The notes below the pieces were generated by a model. That model saw only the letters and a list, made by a program, of their open reading frames with translations. It searched no databases and had not been told where the DNA came from. From Nitrospinae bacterium RIFCSPLOWO2_12_FULL_45_22 (lineage in GTDB: Bacteria; 2-12-FULL-45-22), in NCBI GenBank assembly GCA_001803565.1, contig MHDQ01000021.1:1-14270 (forward strand): a stretch of 14,270 nucleotides of DNA, written 5' to 3'. Both the position numbers and the translations under genes were made by a program. Position 1 is the first letter of the stretch; every line of letters begins with the position of its first letter. Positions 6,491 to 13,935 of the stretch are shown one piece after another.

Positions 6491-7768
6491 TTATCTGGTT
6501 TCTAGCACATTAAAGTAGTTTCTGATCTGACCCTTTATCTGTTCTTCAGACATGATCTTGGGGTCGCAGGCATCAATATCTACAATGACTGAAGATATAC
6601 CTGCCTTTTCCATGATGGCATCGGTTACTATTCGATTGAAGCCACAGGTCTGCTTGCAACCAAAATGGGCAAAAAATACTGATGAGTCGCACTGGAACTC
6701 TGCAGCCATCTTACCCAGGTCGTCGGCAAAGATATAAGAAGGGCCACCTAATCGGGCCAGGCAGGGATACACACTCAGGATTTTTCGGGCATAGGTTTCC
6801 AAAGGGTTGCTGGATATCTCATCAATATTACCAATAACACCTACCAGGGCATTAAAAAAATCAACTACGGCTACGGCACCAAACTCCTCCTCCATCCAAT
6901 CCAGTATCTTCATATTCCAGAAGGGGTATACACCGCTCATGACCACCCGGTGCCTCTCTTCTGGAACTACCCCTATCCCGGCTTCCATATTTTCTTTGCA
7001 TTCTTCATATTGGGCCCGCATAAAATCTACTACTATCGGGAGCCCCTCGCTGCACATCCGGATACCAAAATTGGCAAAGGCATCCTTGGCCCCCATAACC
7101 GTTGGGATAGCCCCACGCAGGGCTTGGGTCTTAATAAAATAGTCCTGGATAATGATATCCCGTTCCAGAAATTCTCTCAGTTTGGCCTCACTATATTTAG
7201 CGCCAGTATGTTTCTCGATAAAAAGGATCATCTCTTCCAACCCCGCTACGAGGTGTTTCATAGCTTCCTCGTCCTCGCGGAAGGGTAGATTAAGCCAAAA
7301 CGAGGGGCAATGGTAAATGTGTTCTATATTCTCGGCCATGATAGCCGAGGAGTCGCATGGTATCTGGCCGGTATAGAGCAACAGGTCTGGTCTAGGGAAG
7401 ATATCCTCTAAGGCCAGACCAATACAGGCCTTATGAGGGGAGCAGGCCTCTTTACTGAAGCCAAACCCCTCCCCGATATCCATAAACTCATAGCCTAAGC
7501 CAAAAGAGAGCATCTGAATAGTGTATTGCTCAAAGGCAAAGACCGGAATATCCATAGATAAGAGGATTTCAGGTGGGAAGAGGATGCTTATCATGGCCAG
7601 GGGCCGGCCCTCTTCTTTGGCCCTCAAGGCATTTCTTAAATAGTCAACCATAGCTTGAGAGAAGATAATCTTACTCTGTTCCTTGCCATACTTTATCTGC
7701 TTCTCTAATCTCCCTTCAAACAAGTCTAGCGCAGATTCTAGCCGCAGTTTATCTCCTAATTTAGGCAT
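6491..7768 (-). CDS. 2-hydroxyacyl-CoA dehydratase / benzoyl-CoA reductase family iron-sulfur protein (HGD-D)
   Basis: A 425-residue protein of the HgdB/BcrC-type family. These proteins hold a [4Fe-4S] cluster and take part in ATP-driven radical or low-potential reductions of CoA thioesters. Typical features are LFPPEILLSMDIPVF (63-77), a first cysteine region C109-x5-C115 (EACSPHKAC), then PDLLLYTGQIPCDSS with C138, and HFGCKQTCGFN with C371 and C375 near the C-terminus. There are 11 cysteines in all, also C154, C239, C257, C336, C360 and C401, more than a single cluster needs. Known dehydratases and reductases use two such subunits plus an ASKHA-type ATPase activator. Neither a partner nor an activator is present. 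It follows an acyl-CoA dehydrogenase in one operon, with its ribosome site inside the end of that gene. It could be a homodimeric double-cubane-type protein, an orphan dehydratase subunit, or something new; the reaction is not established. Confidence 0.88.
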   Translation of the reverse strand: MPKLGDKLRLESALDLFEGRLEKQIKYGKEQSKIIFSQAMVDYLRNALRAKEEGRPLAMISILFPPEILLSMDIPVFAFEQYTIQMLSFGLGYEFMDIGEGFGFSKEACSPHKACIGLALEDIFPRPDLLLYTGQIPCDSSAIMAENIEHIYHCPSFWLNLPFREDEEAMKHLVAGLEEMILFIEKHTGAKYSEAKLREFLERDIIIQDYFIKTQALRGAIPTVMGAKDAFANFGIRMCSEGLPIVVDFMRAQYEECKENMEAGIGVVPEERHRVVMSGVYPFWNMKILDWMEEEFGAVAVVDFFNALVGVIGNIDEISSNPLETYARKILSVYPCLARLGGPSYIFADDLGKMAAEFQCDSSVFFAHFGCKQTCGFNRIVTDAIMEKAGISSVIVDIDACDPKIMSEEQIKGQIRNYFNVLETR

Positions 7769-7770
7769 CT

Positions 7771-8916
7771 CTAACGACCTCCTTTAACACCCAGGATATG
7801 ATCAGCTATTATTATCCGCTGAATCTGGCTGGTACCTTCGAATATCTGAGTAAGTTTAGCATCCCGCATCATCCTCTCTACAGGATGGTCCTTCATATAG
7901 CCATATCCACCCAGGATTTGCACAGCATCAGTAGTTACCCGCATAGCCATATCAGAACAGTAACACTTGGCCATAGAGGCATAAAACCGGGCATCCTTTT
8001 CTTTTCTATCCACTTTCTTTGCGGCCGTATAGATAAGACCTTTACCGGCATTAATCTTCATAGCCATATCGGCCAGCATAAACCTGATGGCCTGAAATTC
8101 TGCTATAGGACGTCCGAACTGATACCGCTCGCGGGCATAGTTAGCCGCATATTCCATAGCCCCCGCTGCTATTCCTAAGGCCATAGTCCCTACAAAGACC
8201 CTTAGGGCCTCAAAGGCCTGCATAACTATAATAAACCCTTCTCCCTCAGGGCCTACCCGATTTCCCTGGGGAATCTTCACATCTTCAAAGATAAGCTCTG
8301 CCGTGGGGTAGCCTTTAAAACCCATCTTCTTTTCGATCTTCCCTACCGAGAACCCGGGGGTATCTTTTTCTAAGATAAAGGCCGAGATACCTTTGGCGCC
8401 CTTTTCCGGGCTGGTAATAGCCCAGACAAAGTATATATCTGCGATATTGCCATTACTAATAAAGCATTTCCGGCCATTCAAAATATAATGGTCTCTATCC
8501 AGGACTGCCCTGGATTTAATCGAGGCAGCATCAGAGCCGGCTTCAGTCTCTGTTAAGGCCAGGGCCACTACCTTGCCCTCAGCAATTTGGGGGAGATACT
8601 TTTTCCGCTGGGTCTCATTACCATGGGCAAGGAAGAGAGGGCCACTCCCTTGAATGGCTATCAAGGCAGAAACGGCGGCAGATGCCTTAGCTATCTCCTC
8701 TATGACCAGGGTAGTGGTCAATGCATCGCTGCCGCCCCCGCCCCATTCTTCGGGGATTAATAAAGTAACCAATCCCTGCTTGTGAAGAAGACGGAATATA
8801 TCCCAGGGAAACTCATCCTTTTCATCAATCTCAGCCGCTCTAGGGGCTATCTGCTCTTCCACTAGCCTTTTCACGGTCTTTAGCAAAAGCTGTTGTTCCT
8901 CAGTAAGCTCTATCAT
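7771..8916 (-). CDS. Acyl-CoA dehydrogenase (second copy), first main gene of the HGD-D operon
   Basis: A 381-residue, full-length acyl-CoA dehydrogenase, clearly diverged from the copy at 3302-4456. The middle domain has [12 protein letters not shown] (121-132) and FISNG (152-156). The C-terminal domain has [12 protein letters not shown] (264-275), LGGYGY (335-340) and [17 protein letters not shown] (351-367). E360 matches the MCAD-type catalytic glutamate and R239 the conserved arginine. The ATG at 8916 has a gaggggat ribosome site and overlaps the stop of a 14-codon leader ORF by ATGA. The downstream HGD-D gene is coupled to it, so the two products may act on the same or successive CoA thioesters. 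The substrate is unknown, and no ETF genes lie nearby. Confidence 0.93.
   Translation of the reverse strand: MIELTEEQQLLLKTVKRLVEEQIAPRAAEIDEKDEFPWDIFRLLHKQGLVTLLIPEEWGGGGSDALTTTLVIEEIAKASAAVSALIAIQGSGPLFLAHGNETQRKKYLPQIAEGKVVALALTETEAGSDAASIKSRAVLDRDHYILNGRKCFISNGNIADIYFVWAITSPEKGAKGISAFILEKDTPGFSVGKIEKKMGFKGYPTAELIFEDVKIPQGNRVGPEGEGFIIVMQAFEALRVFVGTMALGIAAGAMEYAANYARERYQFGRPIAEFQAIRFMLADMAMKINAGKGLIYTAAKKVDRKEKDARFYASMAKCYCSDMAMRVTTDAVQILGGYGYMKDHPVERMMRDAKLTQIFEGTSQIQRIIIADHILGVKGGR
7777..7785 (-). promoter_or_regulatory. Ribosome site of the HGD-D gene inside the upstream gene
   Basis: On the minus strand aaaggaggt lies within the last codons of the acyl-CoA dehydrogenase (Gly-Gly-Arg-stop), 8 bases before the ATG at 7768. 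It is a near-perfect Shine-Dalgarno sequence. With a gap of only two bases between the stop codon and the ATG, it indicates translational coupling of the two genes. Confidence 0.85.
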
Positions 8917-8957
8917 TGTCTTATCCCCTCGTGATCGCTTCCTAACCGTTCACCCAT
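8913..8957 (-). CDS. Possible 14-codon leader ORF upstream of the acyl-CoA dehydrogenase
   Basis: On the minus strand an ATG at 8957 opens a short frame, [14 protein letters not shown], whose TGA overlaps the dehydrogenase ATG as ATGA. A gaggggat ribosome site stands a few bases upstream. That site and its surroundings are a near-copy of the ribosome site of the dehydrogenase (8958-8973 against 8921-8936, 15 of 16 identical). Codons 2-5 form one arm of a 10-bp hairpin. The peptide has no run of a single amino acid, as a classical attenuator would. It could instead arise by chance from a local duplication. Confidence 0.4.
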   Translation of the reverse strand: MGERLGSDHEGIRQ

Positions 8958-8985
8958 TTATCCCCTCGAGATCCAGTGAACGGTT
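8944..8985 (-). promoter_or_regulatory. Leader hairpin before the acyl-CoA dehydrogenase / HGD-D operon
   Basis: aaccgttcac (8944-8953) and gtgaacggtt (8976-8985) are exact reverse complements, giving a 10-bp perfect stem with a 22-base loop. The loop contains the ribosome site and start codon of the 14-codon leader ORF. The structure lies between the operon promoter and the dehydrogenase start, so it could control translation, or as DNA serve as an operator. No T run follows, so it is not an ordinary terminator. Confidence 0.55.
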
Positions 8986-9046
8986 GCATCGCTTCTAATC
9001 TATAAAACCCATCCTTTTTAACTCTATCATATAGATTTTTCACCAT

Positions 9047-9075
9047 ATTCTACCAATTGTTAGATAAGCCGTCAA
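9047..9075 (-). promoter_or_regulatory. Sigma70 promoter of the acyl-CoA dehydrogenase / HGD-D operon
   Basis: On the minus strand TTGACG (9075-9070), a 17-base spacer and TAGAAT (9052-9047) match the sigma70 consensus at 5/6 in each box. Transcription would start near 9040, giving a leader of about 124 bases. That leader includes the hairpin at 8944-8985 and the short leader ORF. Confidence 0.65.
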
Positions 9076-9186
9076 CTAAATTCCCTCATTATTGCAAAGC
9101 AGGGCTAATTTCTCTATAATTAAAAATTTGATGGGCAGGATGATATAGCTTACATTCGAGAGGTTTTGATTCTCAATTCGTAACTG
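9076..9186. other. AT-rich spacer without a visible gene
   Basis: Between the minus-strand promoter and repeat B the sequence is AT-rich, with no ORF, tRNA or clear hairpin that I can support. Together with repeat B and the leader region it makes up the 599-base divergent gap between the dehydrogenase operon and plsC. Confidence 0.4.
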
Positions 9187-9453
9187 GTTTAGCCAAAATT
9201 AGGATTTTAACCACGGATGAACACAGATAGACGTAGATTAGGCCACCAAGACACTAAGTCACTAAAGAAACGTAAAACGCAAAGCTAAAAGTGCAAAGCT
9301 GAGGAATAATTACCTTAATTTTACACTTTGTATTTTAAGCTTTGAGTTTCTTGGTGTCTTTGAGCCTTAGTGGCAAGGAAAGGTTAGCTAGGTGATCCGT
9401 GTTCATCTGTGTCTATCCGTGACAAATCTTCGGGATACTTTATTTGGCTAAAC
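9187..9453. repeat. Composite palindromic repeat B with 11-bp terminal inverted repeats
   Basis: This 267-bp block starts with gtttagccaaa (9187-9197) and ends with tttggctaaac (9443-9453), identical to the ends of repeat A. Inside, at least three layers are nested. The first is cacggat...acacagat arms (from 9212), whose 27-base left arm matches the inverted right arm ending at 9423 at about 20 positions. The second is gccaccaagacactaag-type arms (from 9242), answered by cttggtgtctttgag...ttagtggc (to 9374). The third is a core with aaagct/agcttt (9281-9286 and 9338-9343). No protein-coding potential is seen. It sits in the divergent spacer before plsC. Confidence 0.7.
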
Positions 9454-9471
9454 TGTTGCTTCAACTATAAT
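9444..9471 (+). promoter_or_regulatory. Possible plsC operon promoter overlapping the end of repeat B
   Basis: A perfect TATAAT (9466-9471) lies 16 bases after TTGGCT (9444-9449), a 3/6 -35 box formed by the right terminal repeat of element B. An 8-bp inverted pair, aactataa (9463-9470) and ttatagtt (9492-9499), spans the -10 box and the likely start region. The -10 box is good and the -35 weak, so an activator or another promoter may be involved. Confidence 0.4.
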
Positions 9472-9515
9472 AAAAACCTCTTGAATGTCAGTTATAGTTA
9501 CAAGGATAAGTGTAG

Positions 9516-10175
9516 ATGACCAGGAGATACAGCCTTCTGAAGAGCTGGTGGCTTACCTTTTGCGTGTTGGTAGCCCGGGTATTTTTTTGGAGCTTTTATC
9601 GCATCAAGGTAGTAGGTAAAGAACATATACCTGAAGAAGGGGGAGTCCTTATTGCCAGTAATCATGTATCCTTTTTTGATCCGGTATTGATTCCTTCTAT
9701 AATTATGTCCCTTAGGGACCCAGAGATTATCTATGGTCCAGCAAAGGCCGAGTTGTATCGAATACCGGTATTAAGACAGTTGTTATTTTCCCTGGGAATA
9801 TACCCTATCCAGAGGAGCGGTCGGGACGTCAAGGCTATGAAAAGGACAATGGAGTTGCTCAAGTCCAATAAGGTAATGCTCTTCCCTGAAGGGAGCCGGA
9901 GCATGAACGGCCAGCTCCAAAAGGGTAACCGGTTCGTGGGCAAGATGGTATATGAGTCTAAGCCGGTAGTGATTCCTACCGCGGTAAAAGGGACCGAAAA
10001 GGCCCTCCCTCGCGGAAAATACTTCCCTCGCCTCTTCACCAGGCTAGAGGTTATCTTTGGCCCGCCCTTAGACTTGACTCCATATTATACTTGCCCTACA
10101 GCAAAGGAGGCAGCGCCACTCATTACTGAAAGGATTATGGAGGCTATCGGCCAACTACTCCAAAAAGAAAAATGA
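9516..10175 (+). CDS. plsC: 1-acyl-sn-glycerol-3-phosphate acyltransferase
   Basis: A 219-residue membrane-associated acyltransferase that adds the second acyl chain to lysophosphatidate, giving phosphatidate for phospholipid synthesis. The catalytic motif I is NHVSFFD (49-55), with His50 and Asp55. GIYPIQRSGRD (94-104) is motif II, FPEGSRS (123-129) is motif III and VVIPTAVKGT (151-160) is motif IV. A hydrophobic N-terminal stretch (about 11-28) would anchor it in the inner membrane. The length is normal. The ATG is preceded by aaggataag. Its stop overlaps the next start as ATGA, making it the first gene of a compact operon. Confidence 0.93.
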   Translation: MTRRYSLLKSWWLTFCVLVARVFFWSFYRIKVVGKEHIPEEGGVLIASNHVSFFDPVLIPSIIMSLRDPEIIYGPAKAELYRIPVLRQLLFSLGIYPIQRSGRDVKAMKRTMELLKSNKVMLFPEGSRSMNGQLQKGNRFVGKMVYESKPVVIPTAVKGTEKALPRGKYFPRLFTRLEVIFGPPLDLTPYYTCPTAKEAAPLITERIMEAIGQLLQKEK

Positions 10176-10492
10176 AGAGAAAATATCAGTCAATTAATTC
10201 CTGGCAGCCAGTGGGTAAGGTCTTGAAAGAGACCTTACGAGAACTTCAGCTAGAGAAGGGGATTGATCAAGGAAAGATATGGTTAGTATGGGAAGAGGCG
10301 GTCGGGAAGACTGTTGCTCAGGTGGCCCAGCCAGACTCTATCAAATTCAAAACCCTGTTCGTTAAAGTCACAGATTCGATCTGGTTACATCAACTCTCCT
10401 GCTATCATGACTTGATCGTGAACAAGATCAATGACCAGGTGGGGGCGGAGGTGATAAATAAAATTCATTTTAAATTAGGAGAGGTTAGATGA
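10172..10492 (+). CDS. DUF721 / DciA-like protein
   Basis: A 106-residue protein with the DUF721 pattern: VGKVLKETLRELQLEKG near the start, then IWLVWEEAVGKTVAQVAQP (36-54), LFVKVTDSIWLHQLSCY (62-78) and a final IHFKLGEVR. The family includes DciA, which helps load the replicative helicase DnaB in bacteria lacking DnaC, and many members of unproven role. It overlaps both neighbours by ATGA (plsC before, the TPR gene after), so the three are probably translated together. Nothing in the operon links it directly to replication. The fold assignment is good; the helicase-loading role here is inferred. Confidence 0.82.
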   Translation: MKRKYQSINSWQPVGKVLKETLRELQLEKGIDQGKIWLVWEEAVGKTVAQVAQPDSIKFKTLFVKVTDSIWLHQLSCYHDLIVNKINDQVGAEVINKIHFKLGEVR

Positions 10493-12231
10493 CATTTTCT
10501 AGAATTTACTTGATAATTACTGTGTCCCTGCTGCTTTTGGTATCCCTATCTGCCTGTGGTCTCCTGAAGAGGCAAGCCCCTCCCCCAGCTCTACAGGCGC
10601 CAATCGAGGAGGTCTCGGAAAGAGCGCCTGGGCCCGAGGCCTATTATCACTATCTCATGGCTACCTTAGCAGAGCTTCAGTACGATTTTGATAAGAGCAT
10701 TGCGGAGTATAAAATCGCCCTCCAGTATGATCCTGATTCGGCATATCTCCTTAATAACCTGGCCAGCGTCAGTTTAAGGAAAGGGGATTTGAAGGGGGCG
10801 ATTTTTTACGGAGAAGAGGCGGTTCGTAATGATCCGACCTATGTTCCAGCCAGGGTTCAGTTGGGGAAACTATATTACAGTATGAAAGAGCCAGAAAAGG
10901 CCATTAAGCAATTCATGCAGGTGCTGAAGATTGACCCTCTGGAAGAAGAGGCATACATCTTCCTTGGCTCCCTCTATGCAGAGTCACGCAATTTTCCGGA
11001 AGCCATAAAAATACTTACTAATCTATTGAAGTTTAAGAAGGACTCAGCATTAGGAAATTATTATATCGGCATGGTCTATGCCCATATGGGCTTATATCTA
11101 AAATCCGAAGAATACTTGCGGGCCACCATTCAAATAGACCCCTATTTTGAAAATGCCATAGTAAAGCTAGCGGAGGTATATGAGATTCAGAAAAAGTACC
11201 GGCAGGCCATAGAGCTTTATCGTAAGGCATTAGAGATAAATCCCCATAATACTGCCTTACGGTATCGTTTAGGTCAGCTCTATCTCCAAAAAGAGAGGTT
11301 TGGCGAGGCCTTAAAGGAGTATAAAGAACTGAGCCGATTAGACCCTAAAGACCTTGATACCCACACCCGGTTAGGGTTCGTCTATTTTCAGCAAAAGGAT
11401 TATCATAGAGCCCTGGAGGAGTTTCAACTGGTCTTAGCGGCTAATCCCCAAAATAGCGATATTCACTATTATATGGCCGCTATTTATGAAGAGACGAAAA
11501 GGTATCGAGAAGCCTTGCAGGAGCTAAAAAAGGCCCTAGACTATAAGCCTAAATCTGTAGAGATCAGACTATATATGGCCCAGTTGTACCAACAGTTGAA
11601 GGAGATAAAAGAGACTATTAGCGTCCTGAATGAGGCCCTACCCTATGAACCGAAGAATGCCCGGGTCCATTTTTATCTGGGCTTAGCCTATTCTGAAGAT
11701 AAACAATACCAGGCCGCTATCAAAAGCCTCCAGGAGGCCATCAAGCTGGAACCCAGGAATGATCAGTATTATTTTAATTTAGGGGCGGTATATGATAAGG
11801 CCGGCTATTTTGAAGAATGCATCGTTCAGATGAGAAAGGCTGTGGAACTGAATCCTAAAAATGCCGAGGCCCTCAACTATTTGGGTTATCTGTTTGCTGA
11901 GAGGGGGATACGGTTAGAAGAATCGCTGGTAGCTATTCGGAAAGCCCTGGAATTAGAACCCGATAATGGCTATTTTATTGATAGTTTAGGGTGGGCTTTC
12001 TTTAAGCAAGGGAAGATAAAAGAGGCATTGAAGGAACTGCAGCGGGCTGCGCGACTAGTTTCTGACGACCCGATTATCCGGGAGCACTTAGGAGACGTCT
12101 ATTATGAGCTAAAAATGTATAAAGAATCTATGCGGGAATGGAAGGAATCCCTAGAATTAAAACCCGAAAGTGAGGCAGTAAAGAAGAAGTTGGCCGATAT
12201 CGAGAGGATTTTGGGCCCTGGGAAGAAATAA
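10489..12231 (+). CDS. TPR-rich outer-membrane lipoprotein
   Basis: A 580-residue lipoprotein. The N-terminus is a lipoprotein signal peptide (hydrophobic 6-20) with the lipobox LSAC and lipidation Cys23, followed by a Pro/Ala-rich linker (29-40). From about residue 52 to 562 there are about 15 consecutive 34-residue tetratricopeptide repeats, most ending in a DP/NP/KP turn (for example LQYDP, LEINP, LELNP). No enzymatic domain is visible. The protein should be a periplasm-facing scaffold, perhaps for envelope assembly or lipoprotein transport, given the LolB-like gene that follows with a one-base overlap (TAATG). The exact function is unknown. Confidence 0.9.
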   Translation: MTFSRIYLIITVSLLLLVSLSACGLLKRQAPPPALQAPIEEVSERAPGPEAYYHYLMATLAELQYDFDKSIAEYKIALQYDPDSAYLLNNLASVSLRKGDLKGAIFYGEEAVRNDPTYVPARVQLGKLYYSMKEPEKAIKQFMQVLKIDPLEEEAYIFLGSLYAESRNFPEAIKILTNLLKFKKDSALGNYYIGMVYAHMGLYLKSEEYLRATIQIDPYFENAIVKLAEVYEIQKKYRQAIELYRKALEINPHNTALRYRLGQLYLQKERFGEALKEYKELSRLDPKDLDTHTRLGFVYFQQKDYHRALEEFQLVLAANPQNSDIHYYMAAIYEETKRYREALQELKKALDYKPKSVEIRLYMAQLYQQLKEIKETISVLNEALPYEPKNARVHFYLGLAYSEDKQYQAAIKSLQEAIKLEPRNDQYYFNLGAVYDKAGYFEECIVQMRKAVELNPKNAEALNYLGYLFAERGIRLEESLVAIRKALELEPDNGYFIDSLGWAFFKQGKIKEALKELQRAARLVSDDPIIREHLGDVYYELKMYKESMREWKESLELKPESEAVKKKLADIERILGPGKK

Positions 12232-13058
12232 TGGCAAGGTGGCGGCAGTTGAAGGCTAGCGGTGGCATTTTAATTTTAATATTTTCCCTTAGCATCTTTT
12301 CTTACAATGGGTGCGTGAAAAAACCTCCCCTACACCCCAAAGCCATTATCACCTCTGCCCAAGTTGTTATCCAGGCCCTGGAAGAGCGTAAGAGAAGGAT
12401 TCAAGACCTAAAGGCCTTAGCCCGTATCTCTTTAGTATCTCCAGAGAGGAAATTTTCTGCTAAACAGGCCATTACCCTCCGAAAGCCCTATTATCTCCGA
12501 TTAGAGACCCTGAGTTTCTTTGGCTATCCCATGCTCTATCTCTTTGCCAACGATCAGCAACTATCTTTCTATAACCCCCAAGAAAATAAGCTGTTTAGGG
12601 GCTCTGTCCAGTTAGATAATATCTTTAAACTCACAGGTCTCCCTTTAGAGATAAGCGAGATAATAGCCATCCTTTGTGGAGATATGCCCTTAAATTCTAA
12701 TAGCAGCCAGGCAGAACTCCGTTTTGAACCGGAAACTACCCTCTATTCCCTTAGGCTTGGGCCTGATGAGGAGATAAAACTTGGGGCCATGGACCTACTA
12801 CCCAGGCAATACCGTTGGGCTGACAAATCGGGGAAGACATATCTAGAAGTAATCTACCAAGAATATGAGAAAATCAATGGTTTTTTTTCCCCTTTTACTA
12901 TCAGGGTAAAGCTTCCCCAGAGAGCTATCTCGGTGGAGATAAAATATAGCGAGGTCAAACTTAACCAGGCAGTGCCTATCACGAGCTTTGAGCTGCCTCG
13001 ACTGGAAGGGGTTGAGGTGATAGATTTGGATGATGGTTGGCCTTATGAGAAGAGATAG
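12231..13058 (+). CDS. LolB/DUF4292-like lipoprotein
   Basis: A 275-residue probable lipoprotein. Positive residues and a hydrophobic stretch (12-24) precede a likely lipidation site at Cys28. The residues before it (Y-N-G) are unusual for a lipobox, so lipidation is less sure than for the upstream gene. The body resembles DUF4292/LolB-like proteins: IQDLKALARISLVS (57-70), PYYLRLETLSFFGYPMLYLFANDQQLSFYNP (83-113) and a GLPLEISEIIAILCGDMPL segment. The fold is a lipid-binding open beta-barrel. By analogy with LolB it may receive lipoproteins at the outer membrane. Its start overlaps the TPR gene, and its last 29 bases overlap ispE. Confidence 0.8.
   Translation: MARWRQLKASGGILILIFSLSIFSYNGCVKKPPLHPKAIITSAQVVIQALEERKRRIQDLKALARISLVSPERKFSAKQAITLRKPYYLRLETLSFFGYPMLYLFANDQQLSFYNPQENKLFRGSVQLDNIFKLTGLPLEISEIIAILCGDMPLNSNSSQAELRFEPETTLYSLRLGPDEEIKLGAMDLLPRQYRWADKSGKTYLEVIYQEYEKINGFFSPFTIRVKLPQRAISVEIKYSEVKLNQAVPITSFELPRLEGVEVIDLDDGWPYEKR
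13014..13021 (+). promoter_or_regulatory. Ribosome site that decides the ispE start
   Basis: gaggtgat is an eight-base match to the 16S anti-Shine-Dalgarno complement and lies 8 bases before the ATG at 13030. Alternative ATGs at 13033 and 13045 have no comparable site at a suitable distance. The site is inside the upstream LolB-like coding sequence. Confidence 0.75.
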
Positions 13059-13935
13059 CATCCAGTTTAAATCGCCCGCCAAAGTCAATTTAGGTCTTAA
13101 AGTAATAAAGAAGAGGCCGGATGGCTATCATGAGATAGAGACAGTCATGCAGATGATAACCCTTTCCGATGCCTTACTCTTTGAACCAACGGAAGGGGGG
13201 ATAGAGCTTATTTGCCAGGGACTAAACCTGCTGGGAGATAGGAGCAACCTGGTTTATCAGGCAGCCGAGTTGATCAGGGAGAAGGGTGGGGTAGGTTCAG
13301 GGGTGAGGATCATTCTGGATAAGAGGATTCCGGTGATGGCTGGCCTTGGGGGTGGCAGCAGCAATGCTGCTACTACTCTTATAGGGCTCAATAGGCTATG
13401 GCAGTTGGGCCTAAGGCGTGATGAGTTGATAGACTTAGCCAGGGGCCTGGGAGCTGATGTCCCTTTTTTCCTCTACGGGCCAAGGGCCTATGCTACCGGT
13501 AGAGGTGACCAATTATCTCCCCTGCCATCTTTACAAAAGCTGATTATGCTCTTAGTTAAACCATATCTATCCATCCCTACTTCATGGGCCTATAAGGCCC
13601 TAAATTTGTCGTTGACAAAGGATAGGGACAGTATTAAAATCATATGCCAATTAATAGAGCAAGGGCTCGATAATCAGATAGCTGCTTATCTTTTTAATGA
13701 CTTTGAAGAGACTATTATCGCCCATTACCCGATAATAGGAGAAATAAAAAATGACCTCCTAAACCAGGGAGCCCTGGGGGCATTGATGTCAGGAAGTGGC
13801 CCGACGGTGTTTGCTATATTCCCCACCCACCATAAGGCTGCCGAGGTGTACCAGCGATATAGCGAGAGAAAGATGCAGGTTTTTGTGGTGGAGACTATTA
13901 TGGACATGGAGGAGGTGACTTGCGAGACAGAATAG
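13030..13935 (+). CDS. ispE: 4-diphosphocytidyl-2-C-methyl-D-erythritol kinase
   Basis: A 301-residue GHMP kinase of the MEP (non-mevalonate) isoprenoid pathway, phosphorylating CDP-methylerythritol. The N-terminal SPAKVNLGLKV (15-25) carries the substrate-binding Lys18, and RPDGYHEIETVM (29-40) follows. PVMAGLGGGSSNAAT (101-115) is the ATP-binding loop. GADVPFF (141-147) contains the catalytic Asp143, and LMSGSGPTVFAIF (252-264) is the third GHMP motif. Length and motifs are complete. It overlaps the LolB-like gene by 29 bases. Its product feeds the synthesis of undecaprenyl phosphate and quinones, in keeping with an envelope operon. Confidence 0.96.
   Translation: MMVGLMRRDSIQFKSPAKVNLGLKVIKKRPDGYHEIETVMQMITLSDALLFEPTEGGIELICQGLNLLGDRSNLVYQAAELIREKGGVGSGVRIILDKRIPVMAGLGGGSSNAATTLIGLNRLWQLGLRRDELIDLARGLGADVPFFLYGPRAYATGRGDQLSPLPSLQKLIMLLVKPYLSIPTSWAYKALNLSLTKDRDSIKIICQLIEQGLDNQIAAYLFNDFEETIIAHYPIIGEIKNDLLNQGALGALMSGSGPTVFAIFPTHHKAAEVYQRYSERKMQVFVVETIMDMEEVTCETE

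Noticed and set aside
6950-7288. 112-codon plus-strand ORF opposite the HGD-D gene
   Set aside because: It is antisense to a well-supported coding sequence, has no ribosome site and its translation resembles no protein. The other opposite-strand ORFs over the two dehydrogenases, ispE and plsC were rejected likewise.
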